NCBI GenBank assembly: GCA_030539275.1
Contig: JAUNSK010000019.1
Coordinates: 1-64,000, forward strand
Direction of reading: 5' to 3'
DNA from: Oscillospiraceae bacterium
GTDB lineage: Bacteria > Bacillota > Clostridia > Oscillospirales > Ruminococcaceae
DNA: 64,000 bases
Of this stretch, positions 46,123 through 56,166 are shown one piece after another. Every line of letters begins with the position of its first letter. The stretch's first letter is position 1. Under the pieces are notes generated by a model. It saw nothing but the letters and a program-made list of their open reading frames with translations. It did no database searches and was not told the origin of the DNA. Both the position numbers and the translations under genes were made by a program.

Positions 46123-46635
46123 ATGAATAATTCAAAAGTATTTTTTATAGCAGACACACACTTCGGGCATGAGGCTATAATCCATTATGAAAACAGGCCG
46201 TTTCAGAATGTTGAAGAGATGGACCGGATCATGATCCAGAACTTCAACAGTGTTGTTTCAGCTGATGATACAGTATTTATCCTTGGTGATTTTTCATGCT
46301 ATGACATGGAGAAAAACATACAGATAGTCGAGAGCCTCAACGGACGGAAGATACTTGTTATGGGAAACCATGATACAGAGACTGACAGATATTATTTTGA
46401 ATGCGGATTTGAAAGTGTCAGCAGATTTCCTGTAATTTATGAGGGCTTCTGGATCCTGTCACATGAACCAATGTATCTGAATGTTAATATGCCATATGCA
46501 AATATTTACGGACACGTGCACAGCAATCCGGTATATGCTGATTTTTCAAAGCAAAGTTACTGTGTAAGTGCAGAGAGAATAAACTATACACCGATAGAAT
46601 TTGATGAGATTATTAATAAAATAAGTACGTTATAG
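46123..46635 (+). CDS. Metallophosphoesterase
   Basis: 170 aa calcineurin-like phosphoesterase. All metal-site motifs are visible: ADTHFGH, ILGDFS, MGNHD, LSHEP and YGHVHS. The small size and order resemble the YmdB/phage-type phosphoesterase group of unknown substrate. ATG 46123 follows CGGAGGTG; an earlier in-frame start lacks a site. Confidence 0.88.
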   Translation: MNNSKVFFIADTHFGHEAIIHYENRPFQNVEEMDRIMIQNFNSVVSADDTVFILGDFSCYDMEKNIQIVESLNGRKILVMGNHDTETDRYYFECGFESVSRFPVIYEGFWILSHEPMYLNVNMPYANIYGHVHSNPVYADFSKQSYCVSAERINYTPIEFDEIINKISTL

Positions 46636-46691
46636 ACAGATATTAATACAGTTTAATAAATTTATCTTTATACGACAGGATGGAGATTGTT

Positions 46692-47120
46692 ATGAGAAAA
46701 AAAGTATTAGGTATGCTTTGTGTAATTTCGGTTCTCTTATTCAGCGGCTGTGGCAAAACCAGTGAAGTTCAGAAAATATCCGGTGCTGATTCATTTACAG
46801 TTGAACCAGGAAAATATGCTGTTGATGATTCTGTAAACAGTCCATACATACAGATAAATGATAATAATACCCTGCAGTTTTTCAATTACGATGAAAATGA
46901 GATTTATGCTTATTTTAAATCAGGATTTCCTGATGAACCTGTCCCGGATAATGCATGCGAAAGACTTAAAGAACCATATGAATACACTACTGCTGTTACA
47001 GATGATTATCTTATAAGTTTTCAAATCTTTGAAAATTATGGCCTAAGTAAGTGTATTCATTATAACAAAGACGATAAATCATTGGTATTCCTCAGTAAGG
47101 AGTATCATTACAGTGAGTAA
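46692..47120 (+). CDS. Small lipoprotein, unknown function
   Basis: 142 aa. The N-terminus is a lipoprotein signal: positive MRKK, hydrophobic VLGMLCVISVLLF and lipobox FSGC, with the modified Cys near residue 19. The mature part is acidic and beta-rich with no recognised domain (VEPGKYAVDDSVNSPYIQI). ATG 46692 follows GGATGGAG. Expected to be anchored to the outer face of the membrane. Confidence 0.78.
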   Translation: MRKKVLGMLCVISVLLFSGCGKTSEVQKISGADSFTVEPGKYAVDDSVNSPYIQINDNNTLQFFNYDENEIYAYFKSGFPDEPVPDNACERLKEPYEYTTAVTDDYLISFQIFENYGLSKCIHYNKDDKSLVFLSKEYHYSE

Positions 47121-47132
47121 AACAGACCAGTA

Positions 47133-47176
47133 ATAACAGCGCTGCAGACTACAGAGTTTGCAGCGCTGTTATGTTT
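47133..47176 (+). terminator. Terminator of the lipoprotein gene
   Basis: ATAACAGCGCTGCA and TGCAGCGCTGTTAT form a 14-base stem, followed by GTTTG. Confidence 0.85.
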
Positions 47177-47211
47177 GCTGACCGATAAGTGCTAATCAGA
47201 AAAATTACAGT

Positions 47212-47440
47212 TTATGAATTCGGTTTTGATTCCTTTGGATTTAATACTATCTGTAATTGATCCTGTTTCCTTTTCACGGCAGCCAAAAGAACAATTATAT
47301 ATATGTATTTACAGCTTGATGAGTCGAGCATGGCTGTAAGGTAATCTTCAGCGTCTGACTGATTACCGAGACTCAAAATTATTTCAGGTAGAAACTCCGG
47401 AATGCGGCTAAGCGGCGTTTCAGGCCGGACATAATTAATT
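47212..47440 (-). pseudogene. Probable decayed gene remnant
   Basis: On the minus strand about 75 codons stay open with protein-like composition (PETPLSRIPEFLPEIILSLG, NQSDAEDYLTAMLDSSSC, LLAAVKRKQDQLQIVLNP) and end in TAA, but there is no start codon or ribosome binding site and a stop lies just upstream. It looks like the 3' remnant of a gene; the family is not recognised. Confidence 0.35.
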
Positions 47441-47560
47441 ATAGAAAAGTTCTATATCGCAAAAATTCAGGATGATATTAATTTTTATCTTAGTTTGTAC
47501 TAATTTTAAAATCCCGTACATACTTATTATCATAACAATTATGTGACTGCGGGGTGCGAT

Positions 47561-48334
47561 ATGATAGTAACTAAAAAGCTCAGGAGCGTAGGAAAGAAAG
47601 TAAAAAAAATAAGAGGAATAAAGCGCCGCTATGTATATATAGCTCTGGCTGTAGTACTCTCCGGTGTACTTATCGCTTATGGATTCAATAAAGTAGAAAA
47701 TGCCACAATGACCATGGCTTCGGCTGGAAAAGCTGATACGCCGATAATTGTACTGGATGCCGGACACGGAGGAATGGATGGAGGCTGCTCAAGTGCTGCC
47801 GGTGTTCCGGAAAAGGGTATTAACCTTAATATTCTTCTGACTCTGAGGGATATGCTCGAGGCAGAGGGGTTTGAGGTAGATGTTACACGTGATACCGACT
47901 GTTCCATCCATGATGAGGGAATTGAAGGCATAGCAAATCAGAAGAGCTCAGATATGGACAACAGACTCGCTAAGTTCAATAAGTATCCTAATGCGATCTG
48001 TATATCAGTTCATCAGAATCAGTTCACAGATCCGAAGTACAGCGGTGCCCAGATGTTCTATTCGGCAGCTAACTCGAAGAGCGGGGAGCTTGCACAGTGC
48101 ATACAGAATCAATTCGTTGAATATCTCCAGCCTGATAATCAGAGGGAAACAAAGCTTTGCGGAAAGGAACTGTTCCTTTGCTACTATAGCAAAAATCCGA
48201 CTGTAATGTGTGAATGCGGCTTCCTTTCAAATCCTGATGAAGCAGCTAAGCTGTCAACTGAGGATTATCAGAGACAGGTGGCATTTACGATATTTGCTGG
48301 TCTCAATCAGTATCTCTCAAAAACAAAAAAGTAA
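47561..48334 (+). CDS. N-acetylmuramoyl-L-alanine amidase (Amidase_3, CwlD-like)
   Basis: 257 aa. One membrane anchor near residues 27-45 follows a strongly basic N-terminus. The catalytic domain has the zinc motifs VLDAGHGGMDGG, a glutamate in VPEKGINLNI, SVHQNQF and the catalytic CECGFLSNPDEA. It cuts the amide bond between muramic acid and the peptide stem in the wall. Compact size without wall-binding repeats resembles CwlD, but no spore gene is next to it. ATG 47561 follows GGGGTG. Confidence 0.9.
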   Translation: MIVTKKLRSVGKKVKKIRGIKRRYVYIALAVVLSGVLIAYGFNKVENATMTMASAGKADTPIIVLDAGHGGMDGGCSSAAGVPEKGINLNILLTLRDMLEAEGFEVDVTRDTDCSIHDEGIEGIANQKSSDMDNRLAKFNKYPNAICISVHQNQFTDPKYSGAQMFYSAANSKSGELAQCIQNQFVEYLQPDNQRETKLCGKELFLCYYSKNPTVMCECGFLSNPDEAAKLSTEDYQRQVAFTIFAGLNQYLSKTKK

Positions 48335-48349
48335 ATATAAAAGTACATA

Positions 48350-48391
48350 AAAATGTTCCCCTGAATTTAAATTCAGGGGAACATTTTTATA
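48350..48391. terminator. Terminator after the amidase gene
   Basis: Arms 48350-48368 and 48369-48387 form a near-perfect palindrome of 19 bases each, followed by TTAT. Confidence 0.85.
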
Positions 48392-48647
48392 TTAAAACTT
48401 GAGAGGAGAAGTAAGCATTTATTAAGCTGCCTGGAATTCTATGATATTGCCTGGCATGTACAATACAATTATCGTTCACATCCGGAACAGGTTCACAAGG
48501 CTGCAAATGATAAATAAAATTATGTTTTGTATAATTGATACAAATATTATCAACTCGTGTCCCTGATCTAATCATTATAATATCATGAGTGTATTTTTTT
48601 CACAACCCATATTTCACATATTTAGTGGACAAAATACACAATTTCTA
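48392..48647. other. Intergenic region with short coding-like remnant
   Basis: About 40 codons on the plus strand (48402-48520 region; LLSCLEFYDIAWHVQYNYR, then SHPEQVHKAANDK and a stop) read like protein but lack a start; possible gene debris. Otherwise nothing recognised. Confidence 0.3.
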
Positions 48648-48676
48648 TTGACTCATATTTTTTTAATTGTTATAAT
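48648..48676 (+). promoter_or_regulatory. Promoter of the second LacI/AraC hybrid regulator
   Basis: TTGACT at 48648-48653, 17-base spacer, TATAAT at 48671-48676. Confidence 0.85.
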
Positions 48677-48710
48677 AATAGGAGAAATATAAAAATAAAG
48701 GAGGGATTTT

Positions 48711-50948
48711 ATGCAGTTTCAGGGTAAAAAACGACCTGTTTTCGGAGTTGTAGCGGCACAGGCTGCAGACATTGAGCAGAGGCAGATCCTGCTTGGTATA
48801 ATTGAAAATGCTAAAAGCTGTGGAGTTGATATTGTAATACTTACAAATATATATAATCCGTATTATCCTGATGATGCGTTTAGCTGCGAAAACAAAATCT
48901 ACGATCTTATAGATTCTCCTGACCTTGACGGTTTTATTTATATAGCCGAATCGATACTCAACAGTGAACTGAGAGTAATAATCAAAAACAAGCTTCTTGA
49001 TCATAAAGAAAAGCCCGTAGTAATAATAGGAACGGTTACAAAAGACTTTGAGTGCGGTGATTTCTGTTTTATTAATACCAGTGAAACAGATGATATTATG
49101 GATATCACTGATCATCTTATCGAAGTTCATGGCTTTACAGATATAGATATTATATCAGGACCTGAGGAGGTAGAGGCTGCCCGTCAGAGAGTCGAGGGAT
49201 ATAAAAAATCTCTTCTGAAGCATTTTATAGAGTTTGACAGCAGTAAAGTTCATTACGGCAACTTCTGGATAACATCAGGGCACGACCTGGCTTCAAAATA
49301 CATAAACGGTCAGTTAAGACTTCCTCAGGCTGTTATCTGTACAAATGATTATATGGCGTATGGTCTTCTCGATGAATTTGCTGACCATAATATTAGAGTA
49401 CCCGATGATGTGACGGTTGCGGGTTATGAGTATGTCAGACAGAGACTCTATCATTATCCGGTACTTACTACATATCAGAGAAACAGAGAGAATCTGGGAC
49501 GTGCAGCGTTCAGATTTGTGAACAGCAAAACTGTGCCGGGTATTAAACAGGAACAACCTCTGTCTCTCAGGGGCAGGGTGATCAACGGCTGCAGCTGTTC
49601 CTGCGGAATAAATACAGAAGAATACAACAGAGAGCTGACTCAGGTGCGTCATGATCAGTTCTATCAGTCACTGGATCTCTCGGGTCAGTTTGAACAGAAA
49701 CTTACAGAATGCAGAACAATGAGAGAATATATCAGTGTCTGCAGGGAAAACTCGTATCTTATAAGAAGTGCATGCGGAATCTATCTTTGTCTGTTTGAGA
49801 ACTGGTGCAGTTTTTCAAATTCGGGTGAAGAAGCAAGTGATATAATGAACTGTTATATTGTAAAGGATAAGTATAAGAAAGAAGACAAGCAGTTTTTGAT
49901 AAACGGTCTTGATTTTGTTTCATTGTTTGCTGATTGTCCTGAGTCATGTGCATACTACATTAATCCGGTCTTTTTCTCAAAAAGATATATGGGTTATTTT
50001 ATACTTGTCTATGATTCACCGGATACATATGATTATATATACAGAAACTGGCTTAAAACAGCATCCAACGCCCTTGAACTGCTGAGAATGAAAAATGACA
50101 TAAGTTATCTGAGCAAATGTCAGAGCCTTTCGCTAATACATGATTCAGTAACAGGAATATATAACAGAAAAGGATTTGAATATGCTGTATGTTCGTGTGC
50201 AACATCAGTCAATAACTCGGGAGAGATCCTTACAGTAATGGTAAGGACTGAACTTTTTTCAGAAAATCTTCAGTTTGACAAGCAGGATAAAAGGTATACA
50301 GTTTCATGTGAGGCAGCTGCGGCTGTAAAGAAGCTTGTGGGTTATGACAATGAATTTTGCGGAAGACTCGCATCAAACTTATTTGTATTTGCAGGTTTCC
50401 GGAAATACAGTGCTGATTACGGTGAAATACTTATTGACAAGTTAAGGACACTTATTATACATTCACCGTCATATATCAGGGAATGCGGTCTGAATTCATT
50501 TGTCTGTACTTATGGATTATACAGTACAGAAAACTTCAGCTGTGATTCAATGATAAATGATATGATAGCAGATCTGAATGAAAAATCAAAAATAAGGACA
50601 TATGAAATAAGTCTTCCTCACTTCAGTGATTTTATGAAAATACGCAATCAGATCTATACTCAGCCGGAAGAGGAGTATTCATCAGATGATATTTGTCAGC
50701 AGCTCTGTCTGAGTGTAGGTTACTTCAGAAATTCTTATAAAAAGTATTTCGGAGTAAGTTTTCATAAGGACTGTATACTCAGCCGGATGTCACTGGCAAA
50801 ATACCTTCTTATTTCAACTTCAATGAGTATAACTGCTGTCGCACAGAAATGCGGCTACGATGATGAAAAATACTTTATGCGTCTTTTTCAGAAAAATACA
50901 TCATTAACCCCTAACAAGTACCGTTCAATGCAGCAAACAGTAAAATAA
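48711..50948 (+). CDS. Second LacI-type sensor / degenerate GGDEF / AraC-HTH regulator
   Basis: 745 aa with the same order of parts as the protein at 29588-31834: LacI/XylR-like sensor (HLIEVHGFTDIDIISGPEE, AVICTNDYMAYGL, VPDDVTVAGYE), a cysteine-rich joint (NGCSCSCGIN), a middle domain, a GGDEF-like fold (DSVTGIYNRKG) whose active-site loop reads CGRLASNLFVF and so is dead, and an AraC-type C-terminus (SDDICQQLCLSVGYFRNSY; ITAVAQKCGYDDEKYFMRLF). ATG follows AAAGGAGGG. No sugar-related gene is adjacent, so its targets are elsewhere, perhaps including the dockerin genes. Confidence 0.88.
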   Translation: MQFQGKKRPVFGVVAAQAADIEQRQILLGIIENAKSCGVDIVILTNIYNPYYPDDAFSCENKIYDLIDSPDLDGFIYIAESILNSELRVIIKNKLLDHKEKPVVIIGTVTKDFECGDFCFINTSETDDIMDITDHLIEVHGFTDIDIISGPEEVEAARQRVEGYKKSLLKHFIEFDSSKVHYGNFWITSGHDLASKYINGQLRLPQAVICTNDYMAYGLLDEFADHNIRVPDDVTVAGYEYVRQRLYHYPVLTTYQRNRENLGRAAFRFVNSKTVPGIKQEQPLSLRGRVINGCSCSCGINTEEYNRELTQVRHDQFYQSLDLSGQFEQKLTECRTMREYISVCRENSYLIRSACGIYLCLFENWCSFSNSGEEASDIMNCYIVKDKYKKEDKQFLINGLDFVSLFADCPESCAYYINPVFFSKRYMGYFILVYDSPDTYDYIYRNWLKTASNALELLRMKNDISYLSKCQSLSLIHDSVTGIYNRKGFEYAVCSCATSVNNSGEILTVMVRTELFSENLQFDKQDKRYTVSCEAAAAVKKLVGYDNEFCGRLASNLFVFAGFRKYSADYGEILIDKLRTLIIHSPSYIRECGLNSFVCTYGLYSTENFSCDSMINDMIADLNEKSKIRTYEISLPHFSDFMKIRNQIYTQPEEEYSSDDICQQLCLSVGYFRNSYKKYFGVSFHKDCILSRMSLAKYLLISTSMSITAVAQKCGYDDEKYFMRLFQKNTSLTPNKYRSMQQTVK

Positions 50949-51043
50949 GTATACAACATTTATTTATAAAAGGGTTTTATTTTTTATGCTGTTATGATAT
51001 AATATATAAGTTAAAAAAAATACAAATTATCGGAGGATTCATT

Positions 51044-51313
51044 ATGAAGGCTGTAATTACAGTAATAGGTAAGGATACTGTTGGCATACTTGCAAAGGTC
51101 AGCGCAAAATGTGCAGAATACAATGTTAATGTTACTGAGGTAACTCAGTCAGTGCTGCAGGACATGTTTGCTATGATAATGCTCGTAGATATTTCCAGGA
51201 TCAATAAGGATTTTTCAGTGCTTGCTGATGAAATGAATGATCTCGGGGAGTCACTTAAATTATCTATCCATACAATGCATGAGGATATTTTCAATTCCAT
51301 GCACAAGATCTGA
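51044..51313 (+). CDS. ACT-domain regulator protein
   Basis: 89 aa, one ACT domain (VITVIGKDTVGILAKVSAKC, NVNVTEVTQSVLQDMFAMI). This stand-alone type (UPF0237) is found next to a DUF711/PFL-like protein in many Firmicutes, as here. ACT domains bind amino acids; the ligand is unknown. ATG follows CGGAGGA. Confidence 0.9.
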   Translation: MKAVITVIGKDTVGILAKVSAKCAEYNVNVTEVTQSVLQDMFAMIMLVDISRINKDFSVLADEMNDLGESLKLSIHTMHEDIFNSMHKI

Positions 51314-51403
51314 TTATAGTTGTCAACAATACTTACGAAAGGAAAAGCTGCTTAAATCAATTTTCACAGATCAATAATTTTATAAAAAGCAGCAGAAATT
51401 TTC

Positions 51404-52762
51404 ATGATAAATGCATATGATATACTTGAAACAATACGAATGATACAGGACGAATGCCTTGATATAAGGACCATCACTATGGGCATTTCACTCCTTGACT
51501 GTATAGACAGTGATATAGACAAGGCATGCGACAAGGTCTATGAGAAAATAACAAGAAAAGCTCAGAATCTTGTAAGCACCGGTGAACATATTGAGAAGGA
51601 ATATGGTATTCCGATCATCCATAAACGAATTTCTGTAACACCTATCGCTATTGTATCCGCTGCATGTCAGACGAAGGATCCTGTAAGGTTTGCACTTACG
51701 CTTCAGAAGGCAGCAGACGCATGCGGAGTAAACTTTATAGGCGGATATTCTGCACTTGTTCAGAAGGGCTTCAGTGCAGGAGATCTGGATCTTATAAATT
51801 CGATCCCTGAGGCACTGTCACGTACATCAAATATCTGTTCATCGGTAAACGTAGGTTCAACCAGAACAGGTATTAACATGGATGCAGTTGCGCTTATGGG
51901 CAAAATAGTTAAAAAATCAGCTGAAATAACAGCAGACCGTGACTGTATCGGACCTGCAAAGCTTGTAGTATTCTGCAATGCAGTAGAGGATAATCCGTTT
52001 ATGGCAGGAGCATTCCACGGAGTAGGCGAGCCTGACTGTGCTATTAATGTCGGTGTATCCGGTCCTGGCGTTGTTCGTGCTGCCGTTGCAAAATATCCTG
52101 ATGCAAATATTTCAGAAATAGCTGATGTAATAAAGAAAACAGCATTCAAGATCACAAGAATGGGACAGCTGGTTGGTTCAAGAGCTTCAGAGATGCTTGA
52201 TATACCTTTTGGAATCGTGGATCTTTCACTTGCACCTACTCCGGCAGTCGGAGACAGTGTTGCACATATTCTTGAAGAACTCGGTCTTGAAACATGCGGA
52301 ACACACGGAACTACAGCAGCTCTTGCACTGCTTAACGATGCAGTTAAGAAGGGCGGAGTTATGGCATCATCTCATATCGGAGGTCTTTCAGGTGCATTTA
52401 TTCCTGTTTCAGAGGATGCAGGCATGATCAATGCTGCCAGGGCAGGAGTTCTCCAGCTTGATAAGCTTGAAGCAATGACTGCAGTATGCTCAGTAGGACT
52501 TGACATGATATGTGTTCCGGGAGATATAGAGCCTTCAACCATTTCTGCAATAATTGCAGATGAAGCATGTATCGGTATGGTAAACAATAAAACAACTGCT
52601 GTCAGATTAATTCCTGCAATAGGCAAAAAAGAAGGCGACATGCTTGAATTCGGCGGTCTTCTCGGCAGCGGTCCGGTTATGAGCATACACAAGGGATCAT
52701 CAGAAAAATTTATTTCCAGAGGCGGCAGACTTCCTGCACCTATGCACAGTGTAAAGAACTGA
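51404..52762 (+). CDS. PFL-like family protein (DUF711/UPF0210)
   Basis: 452 aa. Family blocks [50 protein letters not shown] and [20 protein letters not shown]. The fold is distantly pyruvate-formate-lyase-like but there is no glycyl-radical motif, and the function is not known. Its start has only a weak ribosome binding site; the good AAAGGA lies 60 bases upstream beside a possible hairpin (GCTGCTT with AAGCAGC), so translation may be controlled. Followed by the V-ATPase genes 40 bases later. Confidence 0.88.
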   Translation: MINAYDILETIRMIQDECLDIRTITMGISLLDCIDSDIDKACDKVYEKITRKAQNLVSTGEHIEKEYGIPIIHKRISVTPIAIVSAACQTKDPVRFALTLQKAADACGVNFIGGYSALVQKGFSAGDLDLINSIPEALSRTSNICSSVNVGSTRTGINMDAVALMGKIVKKSAEITADRDCIGPAKLVVFCNAVEDNPFMAGAFHGVGEPDCAINVGVSGPGVVRAAVAKYPDANISEIADVIKKTAFKITRMGQLVGSRASEMLDIPFGIVDLSLAPTPAVGDSVAHILEELGLETCGTHGTTAALALLNDAVKKGGVMASSHIGGLSGAFIPVSEDAGMINAARAGVLQLDKLEAMTAVCSVGLDMICVPGDIEPSTISAIIADEACIGMVNNKTTAVRLIPAIGKKEGDMLEFGGLLGSGPVMSIHKGSSEKFISRGGRLPAPMHSVKN

Positions 52763-52802
52763 TGAATTAAGACATACATTCACCGCAAAAAGGAGGAACA
52801 CT

Positions 52803-53123
52803 ATGGAAAATATTGTTGATAAAATAATTCAGATTGACAGAAATGCAGATGAAAGGCTTGTTGAAGCCCAGGAACAGCAAAAGCAGATTCTTGATGATTC
52901 AGAAACTGAGATTGTAAAGCTTAAGCAGAAACTCTCACAGGAGGCTGACAAACGAATTAATGAGGTCAGTGATTTCCATAAGAAGGAGACCTCCGAAACT
53001 GTTGAGAAGCTGAATAAAAAATGCGAGGAAGAGCTCAGGATGCTTGACAGGGCATATGAACTCAGGCACGAAGAAATAGAAAAAAGCATCTTCCGCTCAA
53101 TAGCAGGTGAAGCTAATGCCTGA
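52803..53123 (+). CDS. V-type ATPase coiled-coil subunit G/H
   Basis: 106 aa, almost wholly charged coiled coil (DADERLVEAQEQQKQILDD). First gene of the V-type operon in the position of the peripheral-stalk subunit that pairs with subunit E. ATG follows AAAGGAGGA. Confidence 0.82.
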   Translation: MENIVDKIIQIDRNADERLVEAQEQQKQILDDSETEIVKLKQKLSQEADKRINEVSDFHKKETSETVEKLNKKCEEELRMLDRAYELRHEEIEKSIFRSIAGEANA

Positions 53124-54156
53124 ATATGCAAAAAATGCGACTGTTGCAAGAGCCAGAGCCATATACGGCAAGAGGCTTACAGAGGATGATTACAAGGAAC
53201 TTGTATCTAAAAAAAGCGTCAGTGAGGTAGCGGAGTATCTGAAAAAGAATACTCACTATGCTGATGCACTTTCCTCTATCAATACCGCAACCATTCACAG
53301 AGGCCTGCTTGAGTCGCTTCTCAGAAGATTCAGCTTTGACAGGTATATAAAGATCTGCAGCTTTCAGCAGCTGGGCAAAGAGCGTTTTTACAACTATCTT
53401 ATAGTAAATTCAGAAATGAGGGAACTGCTCAGTGCAGTTCTCCATATGAATGCCGGCAGCAGTGAAGAATATATTACTTCAATGCCGTCATATCTGATAT
53501 CAAAAACAAAGGTTGATCTTATAGAACTTGCGAAAGTCAGGACTTTTCCGGAGATGCTTAAGCTAATAAGGCACACACCATATTATCAGGTACTTAAGGA
53601 TGTCGTACCTGATGAAAACGGAAAGGTCGACTATCTCAAGTGTGAACTTGCACTGAGAACATTTTATCTTAAATGGATGATGAATGTTGTCAGGGAAGAT
53701 TTCGGAAAGTCAACAAGAGATGTACTCATAAGACAAATCGAGATGCAGATCGATCTTATAAACATAATAAATGCATACAGAATGAAAAAGTATTATAATC
53801 TTTCTTCAGATGAGATACTTAAAAATCTGCTTCCGTTCAACGGACGTCTTAGTCTGAAAAAACAGCGCGAGATCATTGAAGCGCCGACTGTTGAAGGTTT
53901 TCTTCATCAGTTTACAAGAACGATTTACGGAAGACAGCTTGAAAATGAAGATGATAAATACTTTGAATGGAATATGACAAAGCTAAGAGGACAGACTGCA
54001 AGACGTTCTCTGATGTTTTCTGAGAACTCAGCAGTCAGTATTTTTTCGCTCAACTATCTTTTTGATATAGAGGTTCAGAATATCACAAATATCATCGAAG
54101 GCATAAGGTACAACAGACAGCCTGCATATATCCTGAATATGATTATTCCGGTATAG
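53116..54156 (+). CDS. ntpC: V-type ATPase subunit C
   Basis: 346-aa funnel-shaped subunit (PF01992 type) that couples the central rotor to the K ring. N-terminus EYAKNATVARARAIYGKRL and helical repeats such as VREDFGKSTRDVLIRQIEMQ and INIINAYRMKKYY. ATG 53116 follows CAGGTGAAG and overlaps the previous gene by 8 bases. Confidence 0.88.
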   Translation: MPEYAKNATVARARAIYGKRLTEDDYKELVSKKSVSEVAEYLKKNTHYADALSSINTATIHRGLLESLLRRFSFDRYIKICSFQQLGKERFYNYLIVNSEMRELLSAVLHMNAGSSEEYITSMPSYLISKTKVDLIELAKVRTFPEMLKLIRHTPYYQVLKDVVPDENGKVDYLKCELALRTFYLKWMMNVVREDFGKSTRDVLIRQIEMQIDLINIINAYRMKKYYNLSSDEILKNLLPFNGRLSLKKQREIIEAPTVEGFLHQFTRTIYGRQLENEDDKYFEWNMTKLRGQTARRSLMFSENSAVSIFSLNYLFDIEVQNITNIIEGIRYNRQPAYILNMIIPV

Positions 54157-54188
54157 CACAATAAGAAAAGTTAAAGGAGGGGAAGAGT

Positions 54189-56126
54189 ATGGGAATAGAA
54201 AAAATGATGCTTGTCAATATAGCCGGGCAGCTTAAAAACCTTGACAGGACGCTGCTGAAATGTATTGACAGTAACTGCTTTCATATTGAGCAGGCATCAG
54301 ACACACTTGATATGGATAAAACAGGTTTTACTCAGCTTCATGAACATAACCCTTATCATGATGTTCTGTCAAAGCTTGTAAGTATTGATTTCGGCAATGC
54401 GCTGGAGTTTAAAGAAACTGACTTCAGGGATGTTGAAGCACTGACTGATGAAGAAGTCAGCAGTTATGTTGACAGTATAAGTTCTTCAATGAGAAAACTC
54501 AATGATGATATTGTAAATGTGAAAAACTCTATAGCACAGTATGAACAGATACTCACTCAGCTGCGTCATCTTCATGGTATGGAAATAGACATGGAAAGTC
54601 TTTTCAAGTGCAAACATATTCATGTCAGATTCGGCAAGCTTCCGGCAGACAGTTATCCGAAACTCAGTTACTATGGATCTCAGCAGTTTGTTTTTGTCCA
54701 TTATGACTGTGACAAAAACTATTACTGGGGACTTTACTGTGCACCGACAGAACATCTGGCACGTGCAGACAAGATAATGAATGATCTGTATTTCGAGCGA
54801 ATATGGGTTCCTGATTATGTAACAGGAAAACCGGATGAAGAGATAAGTGATGTTCAGAACAAGTTTGATCAGGCTGAAATCGAACAGAGAAAACTTCTCA
54901 GGGACAGGGAAAGCCTGATAGAAAAAGAAAAGCAGAATATAAACAAGATATTCTGCAGGCTGAAGTTCAGCTATGACTGCTTTGAGCTGCGTTCAAAAGC
55001 GTCGGTTCTTAAAGATAAGTTTTATCTGGTAGGCTTTGTAACTGAAAAGGATGCAAAAAGCTTTACAAAGCTTTTCAGCGATATACCTGAGGTATCAGTT
55101 GTTCTTAAGCCGCCGGATTCAGAGCAGAATATCCAGATACCTGTAAAGATGAAAATGAACAGGTTTACAAAACCGTTTTCTCTCTTTGTGGAAATGTATG
55201 GCCTGCCGTCTTATGACGGATTCAATCCGGTAAATCTCGTAGCGATCACATACACAATACTGTTCGGTATAATGTTCGGTGATCTCGGACAGGGACTTGT
55301 AATATCACTGCTTGGTGCAATACTGTATAAGAAGACCAGGAATAAGCTTTGTGCTATTATGACGAGAATAGGAATATCGAGTGCGGTATTCGGTGCTGTT
55401 TTCGGATCAGTCTTCGGTTTCGAGCATGTCCTTGATCCGGTTTATCATGCAATAGGATTTAAGGAAAAACCGATAGAAGTAATTGATAATGTAAACTTTG
55501 TTCTTGGTGCAGCGATCGCAATAGGTGTTCTGCTGATCGTTATTTCAATGATAATAAACATTGTTACAACGATGCGAAAAAAGGAATTTGATCAGGCTGT
55601 ATTCGGAAACAACGGAATTACCGGTCTGGTATTTTTCAGTTCACTTATCTATGCACTTGTAAGTTCATTCCTGTTTGGCAACAATGTTTTCAGTGCAGCT
55701 TACGTGATCTTCCTCCTTGTCGTTCCTCTTATACTTATGCTTCTGCGTGAACCGCTTGGATATATGCTCAGCGGCAAACAGTATAAATCAGATGGTGCAG
55801 TAGATTTTATTGCTTCCAACTTTTTCGAAGTTTTTGAATTCCTGCTCGGATATGTAACAAATACTCTTTCCTTTGTCAGAATAGGCGGATTTGTTTTGTC
55901 ACATGCGGCTATGATGTCAGTAGTAATGATGTTTACCCAGATGTATCCGAACGCATCGCCTGTTATAATAGTTCTCGGAAACATATTTGTAATGGGTATG
56001 GAAGGAATGCTTGTAGGAATACAGGTACTCAGACTTGAGTTTTATGAAATTTTTTCAAGATGTTATGATGGGGACGGAAAAGCATATGAACCTGTCAGTG
56101 TCAAGTATACAACTGATTTTGAATAA
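54189..56126 (+). CDS. ntpI: V-type ATPase subunit I (a-like membrane subunit)
   Basis: 645 aa. A cytoplasmic N-terminal half with coiled-coil arms (residues 1 to about 330) and a membrane half with seven to eight helices starting at PVNLVAITYTILFGIMFGD. It forms the ion path beside the K ring. ATG follows AAAGGAGGGG. Confidence 0.93.
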   Translation: MGIEKMMLVNIAGQLKNLDRTLLKCIDSNCFHIEQASDTLDMDKTGFTQLHEHNPYHDVLSKLVSIDFGNALEFKETDFRDVEALTDEEVSSYVDSISSSMRKLNDDIVNVKNSIAQYEQILTQLRHLHGMEIDMESLFKCKHIHVRFGKLPADSYPKLSYYGSQQFVFVHYDCDKNYYWGLYCAPTEHLARADKIMNDLYFERIWVPDYVTGKPDEEISDVQNKFDQAEIEQRKLLRDRESLIEKEKQNINKIFCRLKFSYDCFELRSKASVLKDKFYLVGFVTEKDAKSFTKLFSDIPEVSVVLKPPDSEQNIQIPVKMKMNRFTKPFSLFVEMYGLPSYDGFNPVNLVAITYTILFGIMFGDLGQGLVISLLGAILYKKTRNKLCAIMTRIGISSAVFGAVFGSVFGFEHVLDPVYHAIGFKEKPIEVIDNVNFVLGAAIAIGVLLIVISMIINIVTTMRKKEFDQAVFGNNGITGLVFFSSLIYALVSSFLFGNNVFSAAYVIFLLVVPLILMLLREPLGYMLSGKQYKSDGAVDFIASNFFEVFEFLLGYVTNTLSFVRIGGFVLSHAAMMSVVMMFTQMYPNASPVIIVLGNIFVMGMEGMLVGIQVLRLEFYEIFSRCYDGDGKAYEPVSVKYTTDFE

Positions 56127-56166
56127 TTATGTGACCGTCTGCAACAGACGGGGAATGGAGTAAAAA

